DNA from: Eshraghiella crossota
GTDB taxonomy: Bacteria; Bacillota; Clostridia; Lachnospirales; Lachnospiraceae
Assembly: GCF_025148445.1 (NCBI RefSeq)
Contig: NZ_CP102270.1
Span: forward strand, 1,566,001-1,630,000
DNA length: 64,000 nt
Direction: 5' to 3'
Shown: positions 39,601-48,105 of the stretch, piece by piece
How positions within the stretch are numbered: position 1 is the stretch's first letter
How the letters are laid out: every line of letters begins with the position of its first letter
Position numbers and translations under genes: made by a program
Notes under the pieces: generated by a model
Databases searched by the model: none
Told to the model about the DNA's origin: nothing
What the model saw: only the letters and a program-made list of their open reading frames with translations

Positions 39601-40176
39601 ATCCGGTCTTTTTTTCTTCCCTGCTGCTATAAGAAACTCTTCTATGTTATTTCTTACATCAATGCCTTTTTCAAAGTTATCATAAACACAACAAAGAGAC
39701 AGATCTTTCATAAGAAATATATCTCTGAAATCATCTGCCTCAAACAGTGTTATTGCTTCCTCATTATCATCCTGTGCCAGTCTTGCAAACTGGTCAAGAT
39801 TTCTGATTTCAAAATCTCCTGCTTCGTAACATCCGGCTTCTATCCTGAATGAATATGGTATTGTAAGTTCACCGCCGTTACTTACAATATAAAAGCAGTT
39901 ATCAATTACTTCGCCGTCATCCGAGTCCGCACTTTCAACACAATAGTCAATATTAACCCTGCTTCCGATAAATGAACACTCAGCTATCCTTACCCTGTCG
40001 TCGCCACTGTATACCAGACCTTTAAGTTCCCTTCCTTTTTCCTCGTAAATGCAGAAAGTTCCCTTGAATTCTTTATTTTTATCAACTATTGCAAATATAT
40101 TATTTTCATCTGTAACAACCTTCTGGGGATCAAACTCAAATACCCCTCTGGCGTATCTGTTGATTTTCTCTTTCAT
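36634..40176 (-). CDS. Giant helical-repeat protein (DUF5717-like), function unknown
   Basis: 1180 residues with no signal peptide or membrane segment. Residues 1 to about 290 are beta-rich, ending in an Ig-like stretch (SYVIDASKLHGGNNYGRITF, then TLTIVASKPFTKPR). Residues about 300-1000 are alpha-helical repeats of TPR type (ISIDEDNVFYKLAKAQLYIAEKKDDKAKAI is the clearest unit, quoted here in two adjoining halves: ISIDEDNVFYKLAKA and QLYIAEKKDDKAKAI). The last part returns to beta structure (ADPKSRVVIHYMYES). I recall a similar very large protein, DUF5717, next to a DUF5716 gene in Lachnospiraceae. It is the first gene of its operon behind a strong promoter. The function is unknown; a scaffold for the ATPase is the best guess. 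Confidence 0.75.
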   Translation of the reverse strand: MKEKINRYARGVFEFDPQKVVTDENNIFAIVDKNKEFKGTFCIYEEKGRELKGLVYSGDDRVRIAECSFIGSRVNIDYCVESADSDDGEVIDNCFYIVSNGGELTIPYSFRIEAGCYEAGDFEIRNLDQFARLAQDDNEEAITLFEADDFRDIFLMKDLSLCCVYDNFEKGIDVRNNIEEFLIAAGKKKRPDITLSCYNREYRDIEENFKDTVVIEKDTWGYTNVKVNVDAPFIRIERKNIESDVFTGNKYEFSYVIDASKLHGGNNYGRITFETINKSMTLTIVASKPFTKPRTRAKEHKLIYDLITLYIRFRTRAVHVSEWIRESGIVIEALLSIDEDNVFYKLAKAQLYIAEKKDDKAKAIIESVKDDIAAENEKEYILYCYFIYVNTLYNRDWAYSKRASSMIKECYDKYDDWRILWTLLFIDEELESNPSLKLLRMKEQFNRDCKSPVMYLEACRTFNQNPGLLRVLNNFEVNVLLFGAKNKFLEDKLTDRVLSLVTAIRNKTPQIVKLMLLIWENDTSNQVLECLCRTLVRNNYVGEKYLPIYKAGIEADIKITQLFEYYMASRNQTDMSPLPKMVTMYFGYNNDLDYIKKSYLYADIINNKTDNPQTYRTYLPQMELFLKEQLMAGNINDNLVAIYRDLLKPDMINKDNAAAVAKLFHIRRVTVNNKNYAKVIVRHKEIKGETEFPVLKNTAFIQTYTDNVSISFVSNRGNRFNGGKDCTITTLFDDESIVKRCLELNPDMENVMIGYCDRMLKYPKQSVDSIEKIKETISYGCISEPYRKKLISRVIEYYYDGFDADGFESFIKTIDESNLSGKDAVRIMEIRIIMGEYDKAYALLKNHSAMNIVPKRLMKMCSKKISCVEEEKKRLVEIAYIAFSQGAYDDNILKYLIAYYNGATDKMVEIWKAAGEIEEDTFEFEERILAQMMFTGKITDISIHIFSHYCSRGPKDRIVKAYLSLNSYLYFVKECSMPEELFELIEAWFENEKSLSDVCKMALLKYYSSQENLTEYRKELASVNLYYLARKGIVFPFYQSFEKWIHLPYDISDRTMIEYKADPKSRVVIHYMYESKDHKKKYVAEDMKQVYEGIFVKQFVLFYGETMQYYISEETDGKKNVTDSVTISNNCIRPLKSEGRYEMLNDIIASQDTHEPEALKILVHSYAVNNAVTEQMFTML

Positions 40177-40207
40177 GCGTACCCACCATTAAAATATAAT
40201 CCATTAT

Positions 40208-40236
40208 ATTATACATTAAACAAGTGTTTTATACAA
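40208..40236 (-). promoter_or_regulatory. Promoter of the four-gene ATPase cluster
   Basis: TTGTAT (40236-40231), a 17-base spacer and TATAAT (40213-40208); a second TATAAT overlaps at 40208-40203. It shows that the cluster can be expressed apart from the genes upstream. The -35 box touches the last codon of the preceding gene. Confidence 0.7.
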
Positions 40237-41359
40237 TTATAAAATAATTCAAATACCATTTTCCGTCATGTTTTTTGAAGATAAGTCTGTAATTAAATGT
40301 CTCTTCTCCGGATTCTGACTTGCCTTCTTCATACTTATATATTTTTCCATAATAACTGCACGAGAACAGATTGTCGCCGTATGCAACATAATCCGTCACG
40401 CTCTGTTCCAGTATGTCAACGGTATCAGGAGTCCATCCCCATATAACAGACGCGAGAACATCTTTTATAAGCCTGTATGCGTCCGAATTGTACTCAATAT
40501 ATGTTGCTGTTTCGTCAAATGACTTATGGTTATATATTGTAAGAATATATGAATCAATGGTATCAAAAACCCTCTTTTCTATGTCTTCCGGTGCTTTTGT
40601 GCCCTTTGAGCCTGTAAAATCGTACGTGTTTCCCTCAACAAAAGCCGTATAGGAATTTCCGTTACTATCTGTTGCTGTTATATTCCTGCTGCCGAACGTA
40701 TCTTTTATGACATAAGTCTCAACAGCCGGAACACTTGCTCCAAGTGCCCTTGCCTTAGCTCTTATCGCATCATTATCCGTTGAATCAATTTTGTATTCAT
40801 CACCTACTGCCTGTCCGTTATATTTAAGCACCATACCTTCGTTTACGGTCACGGTGGTTGTCTTATAATCTATTTCATTGGTGTCAAATGCCATATCTCT
40901 TATTTTCCAGTCATGGAATCCGAAACTGTCGCTTTTACCATCAGCCTTGAGTGATAAAACAGCAATCCTTGTATCTCCGGCATATACATCATACACCGGC
41001 ATAACCGATGTATATTTATCATTTTTATCATACTTTGCACCGTCCGCCGCAACGCAGGCTGCAAAATATGCCGCATGATTTTCTTTCGGATTAATTCCTG
41101 TTTCAACGTTAATTCCGTAATTCTTCACATATCCCAGAATTTTTTCGTAATCAAGATTATCTACAAATTCATTCATAAATTTGTCAGGACTGTGCTTTGA
41201 TTTTGAATTATCATAACTTTCCTGATAATTTTTGAGTCTGCCCCAGACTATAATGCATACAACAATAGTTGCAATACCAAGTATTGAAGCATATATACGA
41301 AGAAATCTTCTGAATTTTCTTTTTCCTGCACTTATTTTTTTCTTTTTGCCTGTACTCAT
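40229..41359 (-). CDS. Membrane-anchored protein of unknown function, copy B (TcaA/NTF2-like C-terminus)
   Basis: 376 residues with a basic start (KKKKISAGKRKFRRFLR), one membrane helix (IYASILGIATIVVCIIVW) and an extracellular remainder ending in a likely NTF2-like domain (FNYRLIFKKHDGKWYLNYFI). Same length and order as copy A at 27261-28391, with shared local patterns (PVYDVYAGDTRIAVLSLK here against PIYDI and IATVSLK there; DWKI against DWEI), so the two are diverged paralogues. It follows the second NAGPA-like gene by 24 bases. The function is unknown; it is probably a partner of the glycosidase. Confidence 0.75.
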   Translation of the reverse strand: MSTGKKKKISAGKRKFRRFLRIYASILGIATIVVCIIVWGRLKNYQESYDNSKSKHSPDKFMNEFVDNLDYEKILGYVKNYGINVETGINPKENHAAYFAACVAADGAKYDKNDKYTSVMPVYDVYAGDTRIAVLSLKADGKSDSFGFHDWKIRDMAFDTNEIDYKTTTVTVNEGMVLKYNGQAVGDEYKIDSTDNDAIRAKARALGASVPAVETYVIKDTFGSRNITATDSNGNSYTAFVEGNTYDFTGSKGTKAPEDIEKRVFDTIDSYILTIYNHKSFDETATYIEYNSDAYRLIKDVLASVIWGWTPDTVDILEQSVTDYVAYGDNLFSCSYYGKIYKYEEGKSESGEETFNYRLIFKKHDGKWYLNYFIIV

Positions 41360-41383
41360 ATTATATTATGCCTCCGAATCCGG

Positions 41384-42454
41384 TTACTTTACTACTATGG
41401 CTGTAGGTACTCCTCTTGCGCCGTATATGGAAGAAATCTTGTTTTTGATTTCACCGTCATAATAAAGCACTGTGGAACCGCCGCCGTCAAGATTAGCCGC
41501 ATTAACCGCACCAAAATCCAGCATTACGTTTATAAGGTCATTCATTGATGCACCAAGGCTGTGAGTCTGTCTTCCGTCAATTATGAGCAGTAACACAGCA
41601 CCATCGGCTCTCTGTCCTATTGCTGTTCGCGGATTAAGTCCGCCGCCCATTCCCGATACCTCAAGGGGTGTTCCGTTAAGGATAAGAAACGGTCCAAAAG
41701 AAACCGCATCCCTGATACCGCGGTCAATTGCCTGTTGTCCGGTCATCTGTCCTATTACAAACACATTGTTGTTATCAAATCCTATAAGGTCATAACTTGA
41801 ATTGACATTTCCGTATTTTAACTGTCCTTCAGACATAACAATTCCAAGAGGAGTTCCTCCGTTTCCCACACCGCCTATATCTTCAAAACCACCTGCATTA
41901 ATGGCAAGTGTCGCTCCGTATTTATCGCATATGGCGGGCACATTAATTCCTGCTTCTCCTTTATAATCTCCGGAAGTTCCCACAAATACTCTTGACGGAT
42001 CGGTAACTACTACCATTGTTCCCGCAAATGTAGAGCCCGATACTTCATAAAAAAGCAGTCCGTCTTTTTCAAGATATGGGGTATGTCCGCTTTTATCAAG
42101 GTCATCCGTAACAGCATTCTGATTATTTTTTTTATCAAAGACAATGAGTGACGTATCTGTTGTATCGTTTGTATCTGCCACTTTATTCCCTTCTTCAATT
42201 TTTCTTATGGTCGATTTGCTGACAACCATATTAGCTAAAAAACCGCCTGCGCTTGATTCTCTTACAGACAATACAAATAAATCCCTTGCTACTTTGGAAG
42301 GTCCATGGGTACACACCACCATTATAAGATATATGCATAAAATCATCATTCCCAGGGTTGTTCCTATAACAGCAAATATTCTCCCTATTATAGTTCTGAC
42401 TTTTTTTGCTGTACCTGTTTTCTTTTTCTTCTTTCTAACAATGCTTTCTTCCAT
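41384..42454 (-). CDS. Phosphodiester glycosidase family (NAGPA-like) membrane protein, copy B
   Basis: 356 residues. An N-terminal membrane helix (IFAVIGTTLGMMILCIYLIM) is followed by a variable linker and a C-terminal NAGPA-like domain: GATLAINAGGFEDIGG, NPRTAIGQRADGAVLLLIID and AANLDGGGSTVLYYDGE, then RGVPTAIVVK at the end. It is a paralogue of 28403-29503; the membrane-proximal region (THGPSKVARDLFVLSVRESS) is also alike. The DGGGS motif here is closer to the family consensus than DGGSS in copy A. It starts 2 bases after rarA stops (SD AGGAA). Confidence 0.85.
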   Translation of the reverse strand: MEESIVRKKKKKTGTAKKVRTIIGRIFAVIGTTLGMMILCIYLIMVVCTHGPSKVARDLFVLSVRESSAGGFLANMVVSKSTIRKIEEGNKVADTNDTTDTSLIVFDKKNNQNAVTDDLDKSGHTPYLEKDGLLFYEVSGSTFAGTMVVVTDPSRVFVGTSGDYKGEAGINVPAICDKYGATLAINAGGFEDIGGVGNGGTPLGIVMSEGQLKYGNVNSSYDLIGFDNNNVFVIGQMTGQQAIDRGIRDAVSFGPFLILNGTPLEVSGMGGGLNPRTAIGQRADGAVLLLIIDGRQTHSLGASMNDLINVMLDFGAVNAANLDGGGSTVLYYDGEIKNKISSIYGARGVPTAIVVK

Positions 42455-42456
42455 TC

Positions 42457-43797
42457 TTATTCCTCATTATCTTCCTCTGCTTCTTTTCTAATCCTGTAGA
42501 GGTGTTTTTTAATTGTTTCTTCATATCCGTTATCAGACGGATAATAAAAAGTATTTCCCACAACCTCATCGGGAAGATACTGTTGCTTTACATAATGGTT
42601 TTTATAATCATGAGCATACAGATAACCTGTCCCCCTGTCAAGTTTTGCCGCATCTTTATAGTGGGCATCCTGCAGATACGGAGGAACCTGTGCAGTCCTA
42701 TGTTTTGCCACATAATCCATTGCAAGTTCAATTCCGTGATATGCCGTATTGCTCTTAGGTGCTGTTGCAACATAGGTACATGCCTGTGCCAGTATTATCT
42801 GTGACTCAGGCATTCCGATTCTTTCCACCGCCAAAAATGCGGATACCGCCACCTGTATCGCACAAGGATCGGCATTGCCCACATCTTCACTGGCACATAT
42901 ACATATTCTTCTTGCTATAAACTTAGGGTCTTCTCCTGCATAAATCATTCTGGCAAGATAATAAAGTGCCGCATCCGGGTCTGACCCTCTCATACTTTTA
43001 ATAAATGCAGATATGGTATCATAATGATTATCTCCGTCTTTATCATATCTTAAGACTCTTTTTTGTATACATTGCGATGCCACATCCAGAGTTATATGGA
43101 TAATGCCGTCATTTCCCGCATCTGTTGTCATTATTCCGAGTTCAACGGCATTAAGTGCATTTCTTGCATCTCCATTTGACATATCCGCAAGAAATTCAGC
43201 CGCATCATCATCAATTACCGCATTGTAATTACCCATACCTCTCTTGGTATCATAAACGGCTGTTTTGATAATTGACAATATATCTTCCTTTTCTAACGGC
43301 TTAAGCTCAAAAACAACAGACCTTGATATCAAAGCCTTATTGACTTCAAAATAAGGATTTTCCGTAGTTGCTCCGATAAGTATAATTGTTCCGTCTTCCA
43401 CATAAGGAAGAAGGTAATCCTGCTGCCCTTTATTAAAACGGTGTATCTCATCCACAAACAATATGGTCCTCTGACCCATGGAAGCCATGATGTCCTTTGC
43501 TCCGTTTACCACATCTTCCATATCCTTTTTTCCTGCAACCGTGGCATTTATCTGCCTGAAACTTGCGCTTGTGGTATTCGCAATAACCTTTGCAAGCGTT
43601 GTCTTTCCGGTTCCCGGAGGTCCATAAAATATTATGGAACTTAATTTATCAGCCTTAATGGCTCTGTATAACAGTTTATCTTTTCCGATAATATGCTTCT
43701 GGCCCATAACCTCATCAAGCGTTTTAGGTCTCATCCTTGATGCAAGAGGTTCTTCCTTTGTCATATTATTTTCTCTCATATAATCAAACAAATCCAT
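42457..43797 (-). CDS. rarA: Replication-associated recombination protein A
   Basis: 446-residue AAA+ ATPase of the RarA/MgsA/WRNIP1 family, which acts at stalled replication forks. Signatures: SRMRPKTLDEVMGQKHI, Walker A FYGPPGTGKTTLAK, Walker B LFVDEIHRFNKGQQD, GATTENPYFEVN and the C-terminal tetramerisation domain with YHGIELAMDYVAKHRT and QYLPDEVVG. The SD GAGGTGA precedes the ATG. Nothing links it functionally to the envelope genes around it, but it appears co-transcribed with the glycosidase gene. Confidence 0.95.
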   Translation of the reverse strand: MDLFDYMRENNMTKEEPLASRMRPKTLDEVMGQKHIIGKDKLLYRAIKADKLSSIIFYGPPGTGKTTLAKVIANTTSASFRQINATVAGKKDMEDVVNGAKDIMASMGQRTILFVDEIHRFNKGQQDYLLPYVEDGTIILIGATTENPYFEVNKALISRSVVFELKPLEKEDILSIIKTAVYDTKRGMGNYNAVIDDDAAEFLADMSNGDARNALNAVELGIMTTDAGNDGIIHITLDVASQCIQKRVLRYDKDGDNHYDTISAFIKSMRGSDPDAALYYLARMIYAGEDPKFIARRICICASEDVGNADPCAIQVAVSAFLAVERIGMPESQIILAQACTYVATAPKSNTAYHGIELAMDYVAKHRTAQVPPYLQDAHYKDAAKLDRGTGYLYAHDYKNHYVKQQYLPDEVVGNTFYYPSDNGYEETIKKHLYRIRKEAEEDNEE

Positions 43798-43824
43798 TTT
43801 TGTTCACCTCAACACTTAATTATA

Positions 43825-44496
43825 TCATGAAATCAATATTTCATCTACTGTTACAAAAACAAATCCTTTATCCTTAAGTCTGTCAATAATTTCAAGTGCA
43901 GCCGCCACAGACGTATCGTATATGTCATGTAAAAGTATAATATCTCCGGATCTTACATTCTTAACTACATCCTCAACTATTCCGCCTACGTCTTTTCTTT
44001 TCCAGTCAAGCGGGTCAACATTCCAGAAAACCGGCTGCAAATCCACTTGAAAAAACATATCATTATTCCACTCGCCGCACGGCGGTCTTATATATTTTAC
44101 CTTTTCACCCGTTATTTCCTCTATAATTTTATTGGTATTGTATATCTCCTCCAGTGCTTTTTCCTGTGGAATCTTTGTTAGAATAACATGGGTATATGTA
44201 TGATTCCCTATAATGTGGCCCTCATCATGCATCCTTTTAACAATGTCTTCGTGTCCCTTAATATTTTCACCTACAAGAAAAAAAGCAGCCCTTACATTCC
44301 TTTCTTTAAGACCGTCCAGAAGCATCATTGTGCTTTCTGCTCCCGGTCCGTCATCAAATGTAACAGCTACTGTTTTTTCATCATATACCGAAACAGATTT
44401 CGTTTTAGTTTCCGTTTCTTCATCAATGGTCCCACATACAAAAAGAAATGCTATAAGACACGCAAGTATAAGCAATACCATACAGAATTTTTTCAT
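43825..44496 (-). CDS. Polysaccharide deacetylase (NodB domain)
   Basis: 223 residues. It has a signal peptide or membrane anchor (FCMVLLILACLIAFLFVCG) and a NodB domain with all motifs: VAVTFDDGPGAES (catalytic Asp pair), GHIIGNHTYTH (metal His pair), YIRPPCGEWN and DIILLHDIYD. It would remove N-acetyl groups from a cell-wall polysaccharide outside the membrane, either peptidoglycan or another glycan. The frame opens with TTG at 44505, but ATG 44496 is the more likely start; neither has a good SD, so translation may be coupled to the gene 27 bases upstream. Confidence 0.9.
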   Translation of the reverse strand: MKKFCMVLLILACLIAFLFVCGTIDEETETKTKSVSVYDEKTVAVTFDDGPGAESTMMLLDGLKERNVRAAFFLVGENIKGHEDIVKRMHDEGHIIGNHTYTHVILTKIPQEKALEEIYNTNKIIEEITGEKVKYIRPPCGEWNNDMFFQVDLQPVFWNVDPLDWKRKDVGGIVEDVVKNVRSGDIILLHDIYDTSVAAALEIIDRLKDKGFVFVTVDEILIS

Positions 44497-44523
44497 AATA
44501 ACCAAAAAATACTTTTTATTAAT

Positions 44524-45084
44524 TTATATGCCGCCTTTTCTGTCATGAGACTTAAAAACTTTCAAAATATCCTCATCATCCAGTGTGTCAACTTCCACAT
44601 CGTCATCTTCTTTTTCACATTCAAATCGTGCTTTGCGCAGTTCTTCCTCTTCTTCACGTTCCTTTTTAAGTATCTCATCTATCCGGTTTTCCCTGTTATC
44701 CTTCTTTTCAAACTTCTTATACAGTATGAATTTGAGGATAAAAAGCAGTACCCCGGCAGCAAGAAATATATAATGGAACGGTTCTTTATAAATTCCCACA
44801 TTAATTACAAATATGTACACAGCCATATATGATGCCGCATCCGTAATCGCATATGCCATATATCTGTACATCTGTCTTCCTGAAAACTCTTCAAATGTCC
44901 TGTTAATCATAGGTTCAACAAAATCGCTTAAAACCACAGCTAAAAGAATCCATATTCCAAGTATCAGCTTATAATAAATTTCATTATTATGTCCCGATAG
45001 CGATTGGACAATGGCATATATTACAGCCACAATCATCATTGAATATACTATTATATCAAAGGAAACTTTCTTGTTTTTATCCAT
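44524..45084 (-). CDS. Small four-helix membrane protein with charged tail, function unknown
   Basis: 186 residues. Four hydrophobic segments fill residues about 8-122 (IIVYSMMIVAVIYAIVQSL, LILGIWILLAVVLSDFVE, AITDAASYMAVYIFVINVGI and IFLAAGVLLFILKFILY). They are followed by a strongly charged cytoplasmic tail (RIDEILKKEREEEEELRKAR) and an acidic end. ATG 45084 has GGAGGT at a good distance; the frame continues upstream without an SD. I do not recognise a family. It precedes the deacetylase and rarA genes. Confidence 0.75.
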   Translation of the reverse strand: MDKNKKVSFDIIVYSMMIVAVIYAIVQSLSGHNNEIYYKLILGIWILLAVVLSDFVEPMINRTFEEFSGRQMYRYMAYAITDAASYMAVYIFVINVGIYKEPFHYIFLAAGVLLFILKFILYKKFEKKDNRENRIDEILKKEREEEEELRKARFECEKEDDDVEVDTLDDEDILKVFKSHDRKGGI

Positions 45085-45106
45085 ATCTTTACCTCCGGCT
45101 CCCTGA

Positions 45107-45117
45107 ATTATAACATA
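45107..45117 (-). promoter_or_regulatory. Extended -10 promoter of the small membrane protein gene
   Basis: TATGTTATAAT on the minus strand, about 22 bases before ATG 45084. The same 11-mer forms the -10 of the two-component operon (6647-6637) and of yitT (57059-57069). Confidence 0.55.
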
Positions 45118-45122
45118 CAGAC

Positions 45123-45151
45123 TTGTAAAAAAAAAGCCGGAATGATACATT
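45123..45151 (+). promoter_or_regulatory. Promoter candidate for the DUF4250 gene
   Basis: TTGTAA (45123-45128), a 17-base spacer and TACATT (45146-45151). Confidence 0.45.
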
Positions 45152-45183
45152 ATTATAAAACATAATGTTAAGGAGAATTGCAG

Positions 45184-45360
45184 ATGAACCTTCCGGAAGA
45201 TCCAATTATATTATTAAGCTATATAAATACCAAACTTCGTGACGAATGTAAAAGCCTTGACGGCTTCTGTGATAAATACGAAGTCGACAAGGCTTTAATC
45301 ACTTCAAAACTTAAATCAGCCGGTTATATATATAACAAGGCCATTAATCAGTTTGTCTGA
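45184..45360 (+). CDS. DUF4250 domain protein
   Basis: A 58-residue protein starting [20 protein letters not shown] and ending YNKAINQF, matching the small DUF4250 family as I recall it (LPxDPxILLSxVNxKLRD near the start, NQF at the end). The function is unknown; the size and helix pattern suggest a small helix-turn-helix-like fold. AAGGAG (45170-45175) lies eight bases before ATG 45184. Its last 17 bases overlap the 3' end of the convergent clpB, and there is no terminator between them. Confidence 0.85.
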   Translation: MNLPEDPIILLSYINTKLRDECKSLDGFCDKYEVDKALITSKLKSAGYIYNKAINQFV

Positions 45361-47935
45361 CAGCTGTCAGTCCGTTTCCCGTATCATCGATGAGAATTGT
45401 ATCTCCCGGTGCTACGGAATTCGCAAGAATTAATTTAGCGCAAAGGGTTTCTACTGTCTTTTGCAGATAACGTTTAAGAGGTCTTGCTCCGTATACAGGG
45501 TCATAACCTCCCGCTATTATTCCTGCTTTGGCACTGTCAGAAAGTTTTACTGTTATTTCTTTATCTTCAAGACGTGCATTAAGTTCTTTCATAAGAAGAT
45601 TAATAATGTTACCTATATTGTCTTTTGTCAATGGCTTAAACATTATTATTTCATCAAGCCTGTTAAGAAATTCCGGTCTGAATGATGCTCTTAAATCATT
45701 CATAACAAGTTTTTCACATTCAGGCTTAATCTCACCGTTTTCACCAATACCATCAAGGAGGTACTGCGAACCTAAGTTAGATGTCAGGATAATAATGGTA
45801 TTCTTAAAATCTACGGTACGTCCTTTTGAATCGGTTACACGTCCGTCATCAAGTACCTGTAAAAGTACGTTGAATACATCAGGATGTGCTTTTTCAATTT
45901 CATCAAAAAGAACAACTGAGTAAGGTTTTCTTCTTACTGCTTCCGTAAGCTGGCCGCCTTCCTCATAGCCTACATATCCCGGAGGCGCACCGATGAGTCT
46001 TGACACTGAATATTTCTCCATGTACTCACTCATATCAATTCTGACAATATTATTTTCATCATCAAAAAGGCTGGCTGCAAGCGTCTTTGCAAGTTCTGTT
46101 TTACCTACACCGGTAGGTCCGAGGAACAGGAATGAACCGATTGGCTTGCCAGGATCCTTAATTCCCGCTTTGGACCTCATAATAGCTTCCGTAACTTTTC
46201 TTACAGCCTCATCCTGTCCAACAACTCTCTTATGGAGTTCATTTCCCAGATTAAGAGTCTTATTACGTTCGCTTTCATTAAGTCTTGTAACAGGAATTCC
46301 TGTCCATTTTGATACAATCTTACCGATTTCATCTTCAGTTACACACTCATGCACAAGAGTAAGTTCTCTTTCTTTGACAATCTTTTCTTCCTCTGCCAGT
46401 TGTTTCTGTAAAGCAGGGAGTTTGCCATACTGGAGTTCTGCAGCTTTTTCAAGATTATATTCTCTCTGTGCCTGCTGAATCTGTCCGTTGACACTTTCAA
46501 TCTCTTCACGGATCTTGCTCAACTTATCAACAGATGACTTCTCGCTTTCCCATTTTGCCTTGCCTGCATCAAGTTTTTCTTTGTCTTCGGCAAGTTCTTC
46601 CTGTAACTCAAGAAGTCTCTTTTTACTGATTTCATCTGTTTCTTTCTTTAGTGCTGCCTCTTCAATTTCAAGCTGCATTACCTTTCTTGATAATTCATCA
46701 AGTTCGGCAGGCATAGAATCAAGCTCTGTTTTAATAAGTGCACATGCTTCATCAACAAGGTCAATAGCTTTATCAGGCAGGAATCTGTCAGAAATATATC
46801 TGTGGGAAAGTACAGCCGCTGCCACAAGTGCATTATCGGCTATCTTTACACCATGATATACCTCATACCTTTCCTTGATACCTCTTAAGATTGATATAGT
46901 ATCTTCTACTGTTGGTTCGTCAACCGTTACAGGCTGGAAACGTCTTTCAAGTGCAGGGTCTTTTTCTATATACATTCTGTATTCGTCAAGTGTTGTAGCA
47001 CCTATACAATGAAGCTCACCTCTTGCAAGCATTGGCTTAAGCATATTGCCCGCATCCATTGCACCGTCTGTCTTACCTGCACCGACTATTGTATGAAGTT
47101 CATCTATAAACAGGATAATCTGGCCGTCACTCTTCTTTACTTCATCAAGAACGGATTTAAGCCTTTCCTCAAATTCACCTCTATACTTGGCACCAGCAAC
47201 AAGGGCTCCCATATCAAGGGAAAATACGGTCTTGTCTTTAAGTCCGTCCGGAACATCGCCTCTTACAATTCGCTGTGCAAGGCCTTCAACAACGGCTGTT
47301 TTACCTACACCGGGTTCACCTATAAGTACAGGATTATTCTTAGTCTTTCGAGAAAGAATTCTTATCACATTTCTAATCTCATTATCACGGCCTATTACAG
47401 GATCCATTTCCTGTTTTTTTGCCTTTTCCACAAGGTCCACACCGTATTTTTCAAGGGTTTCATAAGTTGCTTCCGGATTATCCGTTGTTACTGACTTATC
47501 GCCTCTTATACTCTGTAAAACCTGAAGCACACGCTCTCTTGTAATATTATATTTTGCAAATAACCGGGCTACCTCATTATTAGGATACTTAATCAAAGTA
47601 AGGAAAAGGTGTTCTACAGATACGAAATTGTCACCCATTGCCTTAGCTTCGTCTTCCGCGCAAAGGAGAACCTTATTAAGAGCCTGACTTATCCTTATCT
47701 GGACATCTCCTGATACCTTAGGCTTCTTATCTACAATCTTTTCACAATCTGCAATATACGCTTTCTCATCTATATCCATTTTACGGATCAGACTAAGTAT
47801 AAGACTATCTTCAATTCTGACAAGGGCATATGCAAGATGTTCGTTGTCTATCTCTGAATTAGAAAATTCATACGCAAGCTTCTCACATTCCTGTACTGCT
47901 TCAACTGATTTCTGAGTAAATTTCTGAATATTCAT
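45344..47935 (-). CDS. clpB: ATP-dependent disaggregase ClpB
   Basis: 863-residue Hsp100 chaperone that dissolves protein aggregates with DnaK. It has an N-terminal Clp repeat domain ([20 protein letters not shown]), a first AAA+ module (Walker [18 protein letters not shown]), a long coiled-coil middle domain (about residues 410-520, from [20 protein letters not shown]) and a second AAA+ module ([17 protein letters not shown]). The middle-domain length marks ClpB rather than ClpC. ATG 47935 follows AAAGGAAG. A CIRCE operator overlaps its promoter, so it is expected to be heat-induced through HrcA. Confidence 0.96.
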   Translation of the reverse strand: MNIQKFTQKSVEAVQECEKLAYEFSNSEIDNEHLAYALVRIEDSLILSLIRKMDIDEKAYIADCEKIVDKKPKVSGDVQIRISQALNKVLLCAEDEAKAMGDNFVSVEHLFLTLIKYPNNEVARLFAKYNITRERVLQVLQSIRGDKSVTTDNPEATYETLEKYGVDLVEKAKKQEMDPVIGRDNEIRNVIRILSRKTKNNPVLIGEPGVGKTAVVEGLAQRIVRGDVPDGLKDKTVFSLDMGALVAGAKYRGEFEERLKSVLDEVKKSDGQIILFIDELHTIVGAGKTDGAMDAGNMLKPMLARGELHCIGATTLDEYRMYIEKDPALERRFQPVTVDEPTVEDTISILRGIKERYEVYHGVKIADNALVAAAVLSHRYISDRFLPDKAIDLVDEACALIKTELDSMPAELDELSRKVMQLEIEEAALKKETDEISKKRLLELQEELAEDKEKLDAGKAKWESEKSSVDKLSKIREEIESVNGQIQQAQREYNLEKAAELQYGKLPALQKQLAEEEKIVKERELTLVHECVTEDEIGKIVSKWTGIPVTRLNESERNKTLNLGNELHKRVVGQDEAVRKVTEAIMRSKAGIKDPGKPIGSFLFLGPTGVGKTELAKTLAASLFDDENNIVRIDMSEYMEKYSVSRLIGAPPGYVGYEEGGQLTEAVRRKPYSVVLFDEIEKAHPDVFNVLLQVLDDGRVTDSKGRTVDFKNTIIILTSNLGSQYLLDGIGENGEIKPECEKLVMNDLRASFRPEFLNRLDEIIMFKPLTKDNIGNIINLLMKELNARLEDKEITVKLSDSAKAGIIAGGYDPVYGARPLKRYLQKTVETLCAKLILANSVAPGDTILIDDTGNGLTAVRQTD

Positions 47936-47954
47936 AACAACACTTCCTTTCTAG

Positions 47955-47975
47955 TGTTCTATATGTTGTAGAACA
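47955..47975 (-). promoter_or_regulatory. Inverted repeat in the clpB leader
   Basis: TGTTCTA-N7-TAGAACA, between the clpB transcription start and its SD. It does not match the CtsR box I know. It could be a second operator or an mRNA hairpin. Confidence 0.4.
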
Positions 47976-47989
47976 ATTTCTATATTGGT

Positions 47990-48018
47990 ATAGTATCACG
48001 TTTAATTAGCACTGTCAA
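47990..48018 (-). promoter_or_regulatory. clpB promoter
   Basis: TTGACA (48018-48013), a 17-base spacer and TACTAT (47995-47990) on the minus strand, close to the vegetative sigma consensus. The -35 lies inside the CIRCE element. Confidence 0.8.
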
Positions 48019-48032
48019 TAGGCGAGTGCTAA
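48006..48032. promoter_or_regulatory. CIRCE operator (HrcA-binding site)
   Basis: TTAGCACTG-N9-GAGTGCTAA. The consensus is TTAGCACTC-N9-GAGTGCTAA, so the spacing is exact and only the last base of the left arm differs. HrcA bound here would cover the clpB -35 box. Confidence 0.88.
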
Positions 48033-48049
48033 TTTTTTTATTTTTTAAT

Positions 48050-48078
48050 TTAACAACCTGTTTATACCAGCATATATT
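48050..48078 (+). promoter_or_regulatory. Promoter of the DUF11-type gene
   Basis: TTAACA (48050-48055), a 17-base spacer and TATATT (48073-48078), about 28 bases before the start codon. Confidence 0.6.
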
Positions 48079-48105
48079 ATACTAAAAAATCTTAAGGAGC
48101 ATTCC

